From: Thiofilum sp.
GTDB taxonomy: Bacteria; Pseudomonadota; Gammaproteobacteria; Thiotrichales; Thiotrichaceae
Assembly (NCBI RefSeq): GCF_016711335.1
Contig: NZ_JADJTF010000001.1
Coordinates: forward strand, 2,976,001-3,040,000
Direction: 5' to 3'
Length of the DNA stretch: 64,000 nucleotides
The notes under the pieces: model-generated
Databases searched by the model: none
What the model saw: only the letters and a program-made list of their open reading frames with translations
Told to the model about the DNA's origin: nothing
Program-made: the position numbers and the translations under genes
In this document: in pieces, positions 34,428 to 42,609 of the stretch
How the letters are laid out: each line of letters starts with the position of its first letter
How positions within the stretch are numbered: position 1 is the stretch's first letter

Positions 34428-34949
34428 TCAAACTAATGCTTGCTCGCTAGGTATCAATTCCACCCGTGTTGAGACAGCATGTAAAGCGATAAGGTGTAGG
34501 ATTTCGCTCACAGTGGTGCAGCAATCAGGTAAAATAGTAACTTTATATTTTTCGGCAGCTTTAGATATAGCGGTATGGGTTACACAGTTTTGCGTCATCA
34601 TGCCACAGATTAAAAGTTCAGTTATCCCTAGTGGTTGCAAAGTGTTTTCTAGTTCGGTTTGCTCAAAGCTATCAGCAAAATGTTTAATAATAATGGGTGC
34701 ATGAGGGGCAGCAGCGAGTATACGGGGATGCACTTGAGCTCCTACCGTATTAGCATTAAAAAAAGGCGCAATCCCCTGCACAGGATTAGCTATATGCTGA
34801 ATGATAATAACAGGTATCTGTTGCGTTTGAGCTTTGACAATGGCAGTTTCAATAGCTGCTAGCGTAAGCTCAGCATTCCATAGTGGAAATGCACCCTCAG
34901 GGAAATAATCATTTTGTAAATCAATTACTAATAATGCTTTAGACATCAT
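34428..34949 (-). CDS. Isochorismatase-family cysteine hydrolase
   Basis: About 173 residues. The catalytic triad is visible: Asp in LLVIDLQNDYFPEGAF, Lys in IIIKHFADSF and Cys in GMMTQNCVTHTAISKAAE. This family hydrolyses amides or vinyl ethers (nicotinamidase, isochorismatase, ureidoacrylate hydrolase types); the exact substrate is not determined. The start at 34949 has AGGTG six bases upstream. It is divergent from an Lrp/AsnC regulator with 112 bases between, which suggests the regulator controls it. Confidence 0.88.
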   Translation of the reverse strand: MMSKALLVIDLQNDYFPEGAFPLWNAELTLAAIETAIVKAQTQQIPVIIIQHIANPVQGIAPFFNANTVGAQVHPRILAAAPHAPIIIKHFADSFEQTELENTLQPLGITELLICGMMTQNCVTHTAISKAAEKYKVTILPDCCTTVSEILHLIALHAVSTRVELIPSEQALV

Positions 34950-35061
34950 GTACCACACCTATTTGAAAAAGATTGGCAATAGTTTGCCAAGTTCTGTTTA
35001 TCGTTAGAATGGTAATGTGTGTGATTAGGTGACTCCTTACTTACAGTTTGAAAGGAAATGA

Positions 35062-35457
35062 ATGAACTCAATCAATCAAGCCATTATTAAGCTACTGAAA
35101 GCTAATAGTCGTATGAGTTGGCAACAGATTGGCAAACAAGTCTATCTCACAGGGCAAGCTGTGGCAGCGCGAGTACAAGCTTTAGAGGATCAAGGGATTA
35201 TTAGCGGTTATACCATTCGCCAAGATCAGGTAGAGCGTCATTTCATTACCATGTTTATGGATACAAATCAGTTTGAGCGTTTTGAGCAGTGGCTGAGTCA
35301 AGATGAGCGGGTAGAAAGTGCTTATAAAACTATTGGGGAGGGCTGTTACCATATCGTATTTGTTTCTCATGCTACAGGTGATTTAGAACCTTTTTTAAAT
35401 GGATTATTAAAGTACGGACGCTATAAAGTAGCCAGTATGCTCAAGGTTGTTAAGTAG
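35062..35457 (+). CDS. Lrp/AsnC-family transcriptional regulator
   Basis: A 131-residue protein. The N-terminal helix-turn-helix reads INQAIIKLLKANSRMSWQQI, continuing GKQVYLTGQAVAARVQALED. A RAM/AsnC effector domain follows, with VESAYKTIGEGCYHIVF and the final KVASMLKVVK. The size is a little below typical Lrp (around 150-160). AAGGA precedes the ATG. It is divergent from the isochorismatase-family hydrolase, its probable target. Confidence 0.9.
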   Translation: MNSINQAIIKLLKANSRMSWQQIGKQVYLTGQAVAARVQALEDQGIISGYTIRQDQVERHFITMFMDTNQFERFEQWLSQDERVESAYKTIGEGCYHIVFVSHATGDLEPFLNGLLKYGRYKVASMLKVVK

Positions 35458-35528
35458 GGTTCGGTGGTTTGTGACTAATCAAAGTAAGGCGGCATAATTT
35501 GCGGCACTATCGCGCTTTTATTGATGAG

Positions 35529-35915
35529 ATGACCAAGATGGAGCGCGAGCTAAAGCATTTATTAATCGCTATCGGGCTGGGTTTATTATTAGGTGGCTTA
35601 ATAGTTCAACGTTGGCATAAGCTCGACTTTCCCGAATCCGTTGTCTTTGTTGAGATTACCAACACTTTAAATGAGGTAGTCCCCCTAGTGCGTATTGAGC
35701 ATGGAAGTGATTTTTTACAAGAACGTATTTTATTGACTCAGTTTCGTCCTAATGAAACTCGTTTAATTAGACTCAACCATGAATTAGGTAAAGGCTATAC
35801 CATAGAGGCTCAATTAAAAAATAAAGAAAAAATTGAGGCTTGTGTGGGGCGCTATGCAACTCAATGGGTGGAGCATATCGAAATAGGATTATCGGGTATT
35901 CGCAGTGTCGATTAA
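35529..35915 (+). CDS. Hypothetical single-pass membrane protein
   Basis: About 128 residues. One N-terminal membrane helix (LKHLLIAIGLGLLLGGLIV) is followed by a soluble beta-rich domain (VVFVEITNTLNEVVPLVRIE) ending near IGLSGIRSVD. The start is uncertain: TTG 35499, ATG 35529 and ATG 35538 are all possible. No family recognised. It follows the Lrp-type gene on the same strand by about 70 bases. Confidence 0.65.
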   Translation: MTKMERELKHLLIAIGLGLLLGGLIVQRWHKLDFPESVVFVEITNTLNEVVPLVRIEHGSDFLQERILLTQFRPNETRLIRLNHELGKGYTIEAQLKNKEKIEACVGRYATQWVEHIEIGLSGIRSVD

Positions 35916-35973
35916 AAATAAGTATGAGTTAAGTAAAAGCGCTATGCTCAAATAGCGCTAATGGATGGTTAGA

Positions 35974-36789
35974 TTATTTTTCCCAAAATTTCCACCACGA
36001 TTTTTGGCTTATGGATAAAGTAGTATCCTCTTCACTTACATGAAAATAGGGTAGTAATAAATCTTCCATATTATAAAAGCCCTGTGTTTTATCCTTCAGA
36101 TTGGCTATAGCAAATAAAATCCCATTGCCGAAAGCTTCGCGTGAAATGGACTCATGCTTTAAACGTACTGTTTGATAGGGAAAGCCAAATAAGATTTCAT
36201 GTACACCAATAATACCACCTGCTCTTATGGTTTTAATACTTGCCTCAGGAAGATCGAGATTATGGGCAATAATTTTAGCAGTACCCGATACCTCTGGTTT
36301 ACTTTTAAAATGTTCCTCAATAATTTCTATGTCAGTAAAAGGAGCTATATTTTTGAGAATTTTCGCAGATATAATAAGAAAGTTAATGCCCAAGGTAATA
36401 TTAGGCGAATGCATCACTACGGTTTTTTCGGCTAGTTGTTGTAGTTTTTCGATTTTTTCAGGTTGATATTGAGAAATAGCACTAATAATCGTAATACCTC
36501 GTTGCGCTGCTTCATCACCATAATAATCAACACCAGAATTAGATGAGAAATCCACTAAAATATCAATGGGATGTTTATCTAATAGCTCACTGGCACTGTA
36601 CTCATCTCGCGTATAAATAAAGCCCGGATCATTAGCATTAGAGGAAATGCCCAGAAATTCGGGCACAGAACGATGCTCTAGTAATTGGGATTGACGAATT
36701 GCCCATTGCAATGTGACTTTATTAGATTCTAATAAGACTGAGGCGACTGCTCGACCTGTCTTACCGAACCCCATGAGACCAACTCGCAT
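35974..36789 (-). CDS. DapB-like dihydrodipicolinate reductase paralogue
   Basis: About 271 residues. The Rossmann start is RVGLMGFGKTGRAVASVLL, VDFSSNSGVDYY follows, and the C-terminal domain has a degenerate DapB signature. Where DapB has HHxxKxDAPSGTA, this protein reads EEHFKSKPEVSGTAK, retaining one histidine and SGT but replacing the first histidine and shifting the lysine. It may therefore use another substrate. The GGIIGVHEILFGFPYQTVRL block still resembles DapB. The start has TAGGAG eight bases upstream. The C-terminus SWWKFWEK is unusual. I would not call it dapB without seeing another copy elsewhere. Confidence 0.7.
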   Translation of the reverse strand: MRVGLMGFGKTGRAVASVLLESNKVTLQWAIRQSQLLEHRSVPEFLGISSNANDPGFIYTRDEYSASELLDKHPIDILVDFSSNSGVDYYGDEAAQRGITIISAISQYQPEKIEKLQQLAEKTVVMHSPNITLGINFLIISAKILKNIAPFTDIEIIEEHFKSKPEVSGTAKIIAHNLDLPEASIKTIRAGGIIGVHEILFGFPYQTVRLKHESISREAFGNGILFAIANLKDKTQGFYNMEDLLLPYFHVSEEDTTLSISQKSWWKFWEK

Positions 36790-36954
36790 ACACACACTCC
36801 TATCTAGTAAAGAATTTTGACCGATAGTGATCTCCCTGAGAATAGCATAGATTAGTCATTGGTATGAACTAAGTACTTGTCAAATAAGGAATATTAATTT
36901 TTAGTGTAGAGTCAGAGCAGTGGACAAGCCTGCTAAAGTTTGCTTAAATGTGCC

Positions 36955-37118
36955 GCGTCATTGGGGAGTAGCCTCCTATTTTAGGGTTTACATCAACATG
37001 CTTGTCATCTGACATGGTGTAAACAACTCCGGTTTGGCAAGACCTTTGACCTTAATACCTTCCTTTAGCCGGAGAGGGTATTAAGGTCATGGGTATTTGT
37101 CCGGCTTAGGAGTTTATC
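36955..37118 (+). ncRNA. yybP-ykoY manganese riboswitch
   Basis: The conserved loop TTGGGGAGTAGCC (36961-36973) is followed by ATCAACATGCTTGTCATCTG and, at 37037-37044, GCAAGACC. This is the order and spacing of the E. coli mntP riboswitch. It ends in a 13-bp perfect stem TGACCTTAATACC/GGTATTAAGGTCA (37047-37089). CTCCGG (37027-37032) can also pair with CCGGAG just before it, giving a possible switch. It lies directly upstream of a UPF0016/GDT1 cation transporter, a known class of Mn2+ efflux genes under this riboswitch. Confidence 0.88.
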
Positions 37119-37700
37119 TTGGAAGCTTTTCTTGTCTCTACGGGTATCGTAGCTCTTGCTGAAATGGGTGATAAAACCCAATTATTGTCCCTAGTCTTAG
37201 CTGCCAAATTCCGCCGACCTATACCTATTATCTTAGGCATTTTAGTGGCCACCTTACTCAATCATGCTCTTGCGGGTGCAGTAGGTGCATGGCTCACTAC
37301 CTTATTAGGCCCTGATGCCTTGCGTTGGATCTTAGGGCTATCCTTCTTAGCTATGGCAGTTTGGATCATGATTCCCGACCAACTAGATGATGGTGAGGCG
37401 GACGTGGGCAAGCATCGTTATGGTATTTTTGTGACTACTGTAGTGGTATTTTTCTTGGCTGAAATGGGCGACAAAACCCAGATTGCTACCGTTGCTTTAG
37501 CAGCGCAGTACGCTTCACTGTTATGGGTAGTGGCAGGTACGACCTTGGGTATGATGTTAGCTAATGTACCGGCGGTATTGATTGGCGATAAAGTAGCTAA
37601 GCAATTGCCTTTAAAACTCATACACAGTATTGCAGCCGCTATTTTTGCCGTATTAGGTGTCTTAGCTTTAATGGGAGTAGGGCAAAGCGCACTGCAATAG
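37119..37700 (+). CDS. UPF0016/GDT1-family Mn2+ (Ca2+) transporter
   Basis: A 193-residue inner-membrane protein with six hydrophobic helices arranged as two repeats. Each repeat carries the hallmark E-x-G-D-K-T/S: ALAEMGDKTQLLSLV and FLAEMGDKTQIATVA. Family members (GDT1/TMEM165, bacterial MneA/MntX-like proteins) export manganese or exchange Ca2+/Mn2+ for H+. The start codon is TTG at 37119, set by TTAGGAG six bases upstream and by the family-typical opening EAFLVSTGIVALAE. The Mn2+ riboswitch upstream supports manganese efflux. Confidence 0.93.
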   Translation: MEAFLVSTGIVALAEMGDKTQLLSLVLAAKFRRPIPIILGILVATLLNHALAGAVGAWLTTLLGPDALRWILGLSFLAMAVWIMIPDQLDDGEADVGKHRYGIFVTTVVVFFLAEMGDKTQIATVALAAQYASLLWVVAGTTLGMMLANVPAVLIGDKVAKQLPLKLIHSIAAAIFAVLGVLALMGVGQSALQ

Positions 37701-37731
37701 ACCTACAAATAATCATGAAACTTTACTAAAA

Positions 37732-37745
37732 TTGATTCTTATCAA
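37732..37745 (+). promoter_or_regulatory. Perfect FNR-type box
   Basis: TTGATTCTTATCAA equals the TTGAT-N4-ATCAA consensus. A -10-like TACACT at 37768-37773 puts the box centre at about -41.5 from the predicted transcript start, the class II activator position. The 48-residue membrane protein gene follows. Confidence 0.78.
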
Positions 37746-37805
37746 TGTGCTTAGCGGTTAGTGCTTTTACACTATATCTCATAGTAATTCTCAAGGAGCA
37801 CTACC

Positions 37806-37952
37806 ATGTTAAGCGCACTCTCTAGCTCTGAAATGATTGTGATTATGTCTGTTTTCACCATTCTATTTATCTTCGGATTTTTAGGTTATTTAGGCTGGAA
37901 ATTTTTTAAATTATCGGGTCACAAACCTATTCCGGGCGAAAAGTCTTGGTAA
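37806..37952 (+). CDS. 48-residue single-helix membrane protein under FNR-type control
   Basis: ATG 37806 to TAA 37952, with a perfect AAGGAG eight bases upstream. The protein has an N-terminal MLSALSSSE, a 22-residue hydrophobic helix (MIVIMSVFTILFIFGFLGYL), then GWKFFKLSGHKPIPGEKSW. No family recognised; size and topology resemble small subunits of respiratory oxidases such as CcoQ or CydX, but no motif proves it. The perfect FNR box at -41.5 suggests induction at low oxygen or by NO. A hairpin follows. Confidence 0.82.
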   Translation: MLSALSSSEMIVIMSVFTILFIFGFLGYLGWKFFKLSGHKPIPGEKSW

Positions 37953-37977
37953 ATTTTCCTATACTGTGGTGGTAGTA

Positions 37978-38006
37978 ACTAGGGCGAGTCCTAGATTAGC
38001 CCTAGT
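37978..38006. terminator. Hairpin between convergent genes
   Basis: The stem ACTAGGGC/GCCCTAGT has a 13-base loop and lies between the 48-residue protein gene and the leftward Dabb gene. It may serve both as a transcript end. On the + strand ATTTAATC follows. Confidence 0.5.
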
Positions 38007-38023
38007 ATTTAATCATTGACAGT

Positions 38024-38335
38024 TTAGAATTTAAAATCAAATACCATAATGCCCTCTAGTCCATCTTGAGCGGCAACTACTAGCTGAGCACCGACCTCTT
38101 GATGTTGAGCATCGGCTAAATAAGCTAAGTGGCTTTTCTCATCTAAGAAATCAATTATAAAGCCACCATTATAGCCCTTATCCATACCTGTTTCGGGGTT
38201 TATATTAGCCCCCGCTATGAATCCCTGCCATCCTGTTAAATGGTTTTGTAATGCTTGAATTTGTGCATAAAGCCTTTGACGCTCTGCTTCACTAATATCA
38301 GATTTGAATTTCATTAATACACAATGTCGAATCAT
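38024..38335 (-). CDS. Dabb-domain (stress-responsive A/B barrel) protein
   Basis: A 103-residue alpha+beta barrel protein. The opening IRHCVLMKFKSDISEAERQR, the central NGGFIIDFLDEKSHLAYLA and the ending GIMVFDFKF are typical Dabb features. These small dimeric proteins bind or transform hydrophobic compounds or protect under stress; the specific role is unknown. The next gene upstream on the same strand (LOG family) ends 31 bases away, so co-transcription is possible. Confidence 0.85.
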   Translation of the reverse strand: MIRHCVLMKFKSDISEAERQRLYAQIQALQNHLTGWQGFIAGANINPETGMDKGYNGGFIIDFLDEKSHLAYLADAQHQEVGAQLVVAAQDGLEGIMVFDFKF

Positions 38336-38366
38336 AAGAATTACCTATTTTATGATAATAAACCGT

Positions 38367-38948
38367 TTAGCTTTGCTGAGTATTAATCCATTTAGGCGTC
38401 GTAGGGAGTATGACTTGCTCAAACAAACTTAATAGCTCGCTAGGGCTAGTAGCACTTAAAATTAAGGAACGCTGAGACTCTGGAATAAAACCTTCTTGTA
38501 CCGCATGGTGAATAAAAGCGATTAAGTTATCGTAATAACCCGCCACATTGAGTACCCCACAGGGTTTACGATGTAAACCTAGTTGTGTCCAAGTGGCAAT
38601 TTCACTTAATTCTTCTAATGTCCCTAATCCCCCTGGTAGCGCTATAAAGGCATCGGATAACTCCGCCATCATCAATTTGCGTTCGTGCATGGAGCTAACA
38701 ATATGTAATTCTGTTAAGCCTTGATGAGCGAGTTCTTTAGTCATTAAGGCTTGAGGCAGTACCCCGATAACTTGCCCTCCTTGTGCTAAGGTCGCATCGG
38801 CAATAGCCCCCATTAAGCCTACTTTGGCTCCCCCGTAAACTAAGGTCAGTTGGCGCTGCGCTAATTCAGCTCCCAACGCTTGCGCCATGTTTAAATAGTC
38901 GGCACGTTTGCCCCCATTAGATCCACAGTACACACACACTCGTTGCAT
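38367..38948 (-). CDS. LOG-family nucleotide phosphoribohydrolase
   Basis: A 193-residue Rossmann-fold protein. It has VYCGSNGGKRADYLNMAQAL at the start, YGGAKVGLMGAIAD, and the diagnostic LPGGLGTLEELSEIATWTQLG (PGGxGTxxE). LOG proteins hydrolyse cytokinin riboside or purine nucleoside 5'-monophosphates to free base and ribose phosphate. The length and motifs match the type I LOG group. The start RVCVYCGSNGG matches family N-termini. Confidence 0.92.
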   Translation of the reverse strand: MQRVCVYCGSNGGKRADYLNMAQALGAELAQRQLTLVYGGAKVGLMGAIADATLAQGGQVIGVLPQALMTKELAHQGLTELHIVSSMHERKLMMAELSDAFIALPGGLGTLEELSEIATWTQLGLHRKPCGVLNVAGYYDNLIAFIHHAVQEGFIPESQRSLILSATSPSELLSLFEQVILPTTPKWINTQQS

Positions 38949-39224
38949 GATCGACTACCTTTTTAAAAGAAAAAATCACCTAACCCCGTAAAGATTGGGT
39001 TTTACTATCGTCTGTAAGTGTAATACCACTCTCCAGAGGATTACGTTATGAATAATGTGAAATTTGCGTTGTATGTGAAAAATCGGCTCAATTGAGTGTT
39101 GAACCCGCTGCACTTTTAGTGCAACTGAGCTAAGGTATTAATATGTTCAAGGCCAACGATAGTGCTTGCTGTGTTGCCTGACTTGCATATTTTAATCGAT
39201 AAAACTAACCAACAATGGGAAGTC

Positions 39225-40868
39225 ATGTTAAAAGCCACTTTAACCAAACTACGGCCTTGGCTAGTTGCCGCCGTGTGTATATTGCCTTTAATGGTACAAG
39301 CAAACCCCCGTGCTTCACTGGGCACTAATACCAATGAAATTAGTGATGATGATACCAGTGTCCCGTTTATTGACTTATTTAAGTCGGCTATGCCTTTTGA
39401 AGATGCACGCCCTTGGACCACTACGGGAGAGGTGCAATACGATCAATACGGTTGGCCCGCACGTATGGGTGCTGGTGCGCATGCTGGAACTCGCTTTTTA
39501 AGTCATATGCCCGCTCAAGCGTTGGTGGCAGGTGATTACACAGTGCTCTATGAAGGTGAGGGTAAACTGCAATATAACGGTGATGTCAAGTTGATTGAAA
39601 GCACCGCCGGCATGGACGTGATTCGCCTCGATGCGGGGGCTGATGGTTTATATAATGCCAGTGTACGCATTATGAGCACCAACCCGAATAATTATATTCG
39701 TAATCTGAAAATCCTCATGCCCGGTGGTATCTGCCGTAATAATCCCTATCAGCGCGTGAATGATGAGCGTCAGTGTGCACGCGGTCAGTTTATGGCGTTT
39801 AATCAATACCCTGACGAAATTATTTATAACCCAGATTTTCTCAATTTTATGAAGGATTTTAGTGCAATCCGCTTCATGAATATGATGGGGGTTACTAATA
39901 ATGAACAACGACGTTGGCAAGATCGTCCGCGTTTAGAGCAAGCCACTTGGGGGGGTAAGCAAGGTAAACGCGGTGTTCCGGTCGAAATTATGGTGGATTT
40001 AGCCAATCGTGCCAATGCTAATCCTTGGTTTACTATGCCGCACGGGGTGGATGATAACTATGTGCGCCAATTTGCCACTTATGTGAAACAAAACCTACGC
40101 CCGAATTTAAAAGCCTATGTGGAATACAGTAACGAAACGTGGAATACGATTTTCGTGCAGGGCAATTATGTCCGTGCGGAAGGCTTAAAACTAAAGTTGG
40201 ATACCAATGCACACCGCGCGGGCTATCGTTTTTATGCGGAGCGTTCGGTGCAAATGTTCAAAATTTGGGAGCAGGTTTTTGGTGGTAAACAACGTTTAGT
40301 GCGCGTGGTATCAGGTTGGACAGTGAATCCCAGTGTCACCGAGATTATTTTAGGGCATAAAAATACTTTTGATCAGGTCGATGCGTTTGGTATTGCGCCG
40401 TATTTCTTTGGCGGCTTTGATGAGATTCGGGGTATTCGTAATGTCGAAGATGCGTATAGACTTATGACTGACCCGCAGTACCGTTATTCTTTGCCTAAAG
40501 TATTGGGTTATATCAGTGATCAGGTAAAGTTAGCGCAAAAGTTTGGCGTGGAGTTAATCGCTTATGAGGGTGGACAAGGTTTAGTCGATTTTAAAAGCTC
40601 GACGGATACTCAGCATCCTAATCCTATTTTATATGCAGCGAATCGTGATCCGCGTATGTACAACCTCTATATCCAATTCTTACAAGGCTGGAAAAAAGCC
40701 GGTGGGGGATTATTTGCGCATTATTCTGCACCGCGTGCCTATCGTAAGTTCGGTAGTTGGGGAGCCAAAGAGTACAGCGCTCAGCCCGCTGCTCAAGCGC
40801 CAAAATATCGTGCATTGTTAAACTTTATGCGTGACAATCCGTGCTGGTGGGCGGGATGTGGTCGCTAA
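39225..40868 (+). CDS. Secreted glycoside-hydrolase-like/cellulose-binding-type protein
   Basis: 547 residues from ATG 39225 with GGGAAG upstream. The signal peptide (LRPWLVAAVCILPLMVQA) is cut near QANPRA. The middle has FSAIRFMNMMGVTNNEQ, VPVEIMVDLANRANANPWF, VDDNYVRQFATYVKQ and AYVEYSNETWNTIF. The later ELIAYEGGQGLVDF has a conserved glutamate. SNETWN and YEGGQ look like the acid/base and nucleophile stretches of a (beta/alpha)8 hydrolase of clan GH-A. I recognise the general type, often labelled cellulose-binding, but not a defined GH family. The last residues carry paired Cys (PCWWAGCG). earP follows 3 bases later. Confidence 0.72.
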   Translation: MLKATLTKLRPWLVAAVCILPLMVQANPRASLGTNTNEISDDDTSVPFIDLFKSAMPFEDARPWTTTGEVQYDQYGWPARMGAGAHAGTRFLSHMPAQALVAGDYTVLYEGEGKLQYNGDVKLIESTAGMDVIRLDAGADGLYNASVRIMSTNPNNYIRNLKILMPGGICRNNPYQRVNDERQCARGQFMAFNQYPDEIIYNPDFLNFMKDFSAIRFMNMMGVTNNEQRRWQDRPRLEQATWGGKQGKRGVPVEIMVDLANRANANPWFTMPHGVDDNYVRQFATYVKQNLRPNLKAYVEYSNETWNTIFVQGNYVRAEGLKLKLDTNAHRAGYRFYAERSVQMFKIWEQVFGGKQRLVRVVSGWTVNPSVTEIILGHKNTFDQVDAFGIAPYFFGGFDEIRGIRNVEDAYRLMTDPQYRYSLPKVLGYISDQVKLAQKFGVELIAYEGGQGLVDFKSSTDTQHPNPILYAANRDPRMYNLYIQFLQGWKKAGGGLFAHYSAPRAYRKFGSWGAKEYSAQPAAQAPKYRALLNFMRDNPCWWAGCGR

Positions 40869-40871
40869 GGC

Positions 40872-41996
40872 ATGCAATGGGATATTTTTTGTACGGTTAT
40901 CGATAATTATGGCGACGCTGGCGTGTGCTGGCGTCTTGCCCGTCAACTCGCTTTAGAGCATCAGCAATCGGTTAGATTGCTAATAGATCATCTCCCTACA
41001 CTCGAAACTCTATTAGCTCAACCGATTAGCTCAGACACGTCTGTAGAAGGTGTGCTCATTACCCATTGGGATGATCAAGTACACTATACGGGGGCGCAGG
41101 TCGTAATAGAGGCTTTTGCTTGTGAACTCCCTACGAGCTATTTAGTCAGCTTAAAACAGACAACTCCTAAGCCATTATGGATTAATTTAGAGTATCTAAC
41201 GGCTGAGGAGTGGGTAGAGGGTTGTCATAATCTAGTTTCGCGTCACCCTCAACTAGGTTTGGAAAAAGTATTCTTTTTTCCGGGGTTTACCCCTAAAACG
41301 GGCGGGCTATTGAGGGAGCAGCGGTTATTAAGCCAGCGTGATCAAGCTCGTAGTAGTAGCTCACTAAGCGCTTTATTTCCGCAAGTTGACTCTGGTGCTT
41401 ATGATTTAACCCTATCGTTATTTGCTTATCCTAGTGCCCCAATTGTGGCATTACTAAAAAGTCTAGCCAATGCAAAACAATCAGTGCTTTGTCTAGTGCC
41501 AGCGTGTAGAATCGTGCCCCAAATTGAACAGCTTCTAGGGCAGGGTATATTGATTCCCTTTGAGCGCTATCAGTATGGAGCACTGACGGTTCAAGTATTG
41601 CCCTTTATGTCCCAAGCGGTTTACGATCAGGTGTTATGGCACTGTGATCTCAATTTTGTTCGAGGGGAAGATTCGTGGGTTCGCGCACAGTGGGCTGCTC
41701 GCCCCTTGATATGGCAAGCTTATCCGCAAAGTGATGATGCACACGTAGATAAGCTGGCTGCGTTTATGCAGCGTTATGGAGCACATGCAGATCCCCAATG
41801 GTGGGAGGCAATTGAGCGTTTAGGGTGGGCTTGGAATAAGTCGCAACCGGATCAGTTAATGGATACGACTTGGTTGAATTATTTGCCACAGTGGCAACAA
41901 CACGCCCAATACTGGTGTGAGCAACTAAGTCAACATACTGATCTCGCAACGCAATTAATGCGCCGTGCTCAAGCACACTGCATGAGTTTAAGTTAG
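40872..41996 (+). CDS. earP: EF-P arginine rhamnosyltransferase
   Basis: A 374-residue GT-B glycosyltransferase that transfers rhamnose from dTDP-L-rhamnose to Arg32 of elongation factor P, relieving ribosome stalling at polyproline. The start WDIFCTVIDNYGDAGVCWRL contains the catalytic DNYGDAG loop. LNFVRGEDSWVRAQWAARP is the nucleotide-sugar site with the conserved RGEDS. Also seen are WINLEYLTAEEWVEG and VFFFPGFTPKTGGLLRE. efp follows 27 bases downstream and has the matching Arg32. Confidence 0.96.
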   Translation: MQWDIFCTVIDNYGDAGVCWRLARQLALEHQQSVRLLIDHLPTLETLLAQPISSDTSVEGVLITHWDDQVHYTGAQVVIEAFACELPTSYLVSLKQTTPKPLWINLEYLTAEEWVEGCHNLVSRHPQLGLEKVFFFPGFTPKTGGLLREQRLLSQRDQARSSSSLSALFPQVDSGAYDLTLSLFAYPSAPIVALLKSLANAKQSVLCLVPACRIVPQIEQLLGQGILIPFERYQYGALTVQVLPFMSQAVYDQVLWHCDLNFVRGEDSWVRAQWAARPLIWQAYPQSDDAHVDKLAAFMQRYGAHADPQWWEAIERLGWAWNKSQPDQLMDTTWLNYLPQWQQHAQYWCEQLSQHTDLATQLMRRAQAHCMSLS

Positions 41997-42023
41997 ATAA
42001 TATTAGTTAAGATGAGTTGATTC

Positions 42024-42590
42024 ATGAGAACAGCACAAGAAATTCGCGCCGGTCAAGTTATTAGTATTGATGGAGCGCCTTGGGTCGTACAAAAAGCAGA
42101 ATTTAGTAAATCAGGTCGTAACTCAGCCGTCGTTAAGATGAAACTGAAAAGCCTGTTACAAGGCACTTCGACTGAAACCGTTTATAAAGCCGATGATAAA
42201 TTTGAAGTCATTATCCTAGATCGTAAAGAAGTCACTTACTCTTACTTTGCCGATCCTTTATATGTGTTCGTGGACGAAAACTATGAGCAATATGAAGTGG
42301 AAAAAGACGATTTAGGTGATTCACTCAATTATATCGCTGATGGTATGACTGAAGTGTGTGAAGCGACCTTTTATGATGGCAAAGTCATTTCAATTGAATT
42401 ACCTAATACCGTAGAGCGCAAAATTGCCTATACCGAACCCGCCGTGCGTGGTGACACCTCTGGTAAGGTAATGAAAGTGGCTCGCTTAGAAAACGGTCAT
42501 GAATTACAAGTATCGGCTTTCTGCGAAATTGGTGATTCTATTGTGATTGATACTCGCACTGGCGAATATCGTTCACGCGTAAAAGCTTAA
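42024..42590 (+). CDS. efp: Elongation factor P, rhamnosylation type
   Basis: A 188-residue translation factor. The modification loop reads KAEFSKSGRNSAVVKMK, with Arg32 where E. coli has Lys34; this is the EarP substrate type seen in Pseudomonas and Neisseria. The C-terminal OB domain ends GDSIVIDTRTGEYRSRVK, as usual. AGATGAG lies upstream. The earP-efp pair is a functional unit. Confidence 0.98.
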   Translation: MRTAQEIRAGQVISIDGAPWVVQKAEFSKSGRNSAVVKMKLKSLLQGTSTETVYKADDKFEVIILDRKEVTYSYFADPLYVFVDENYEQYEVEKDDLGDSLNYIADGMTEVCEATFYDGKVISIELPNTVERKIAYTEPAVRGDTSGKVMKVARLENGHELQVSAFCEIGDSIVIDTRTGEYRSRVKA

Positions 42591-42609
42591 TCAGTTATTT
42601 TATTAGTCC

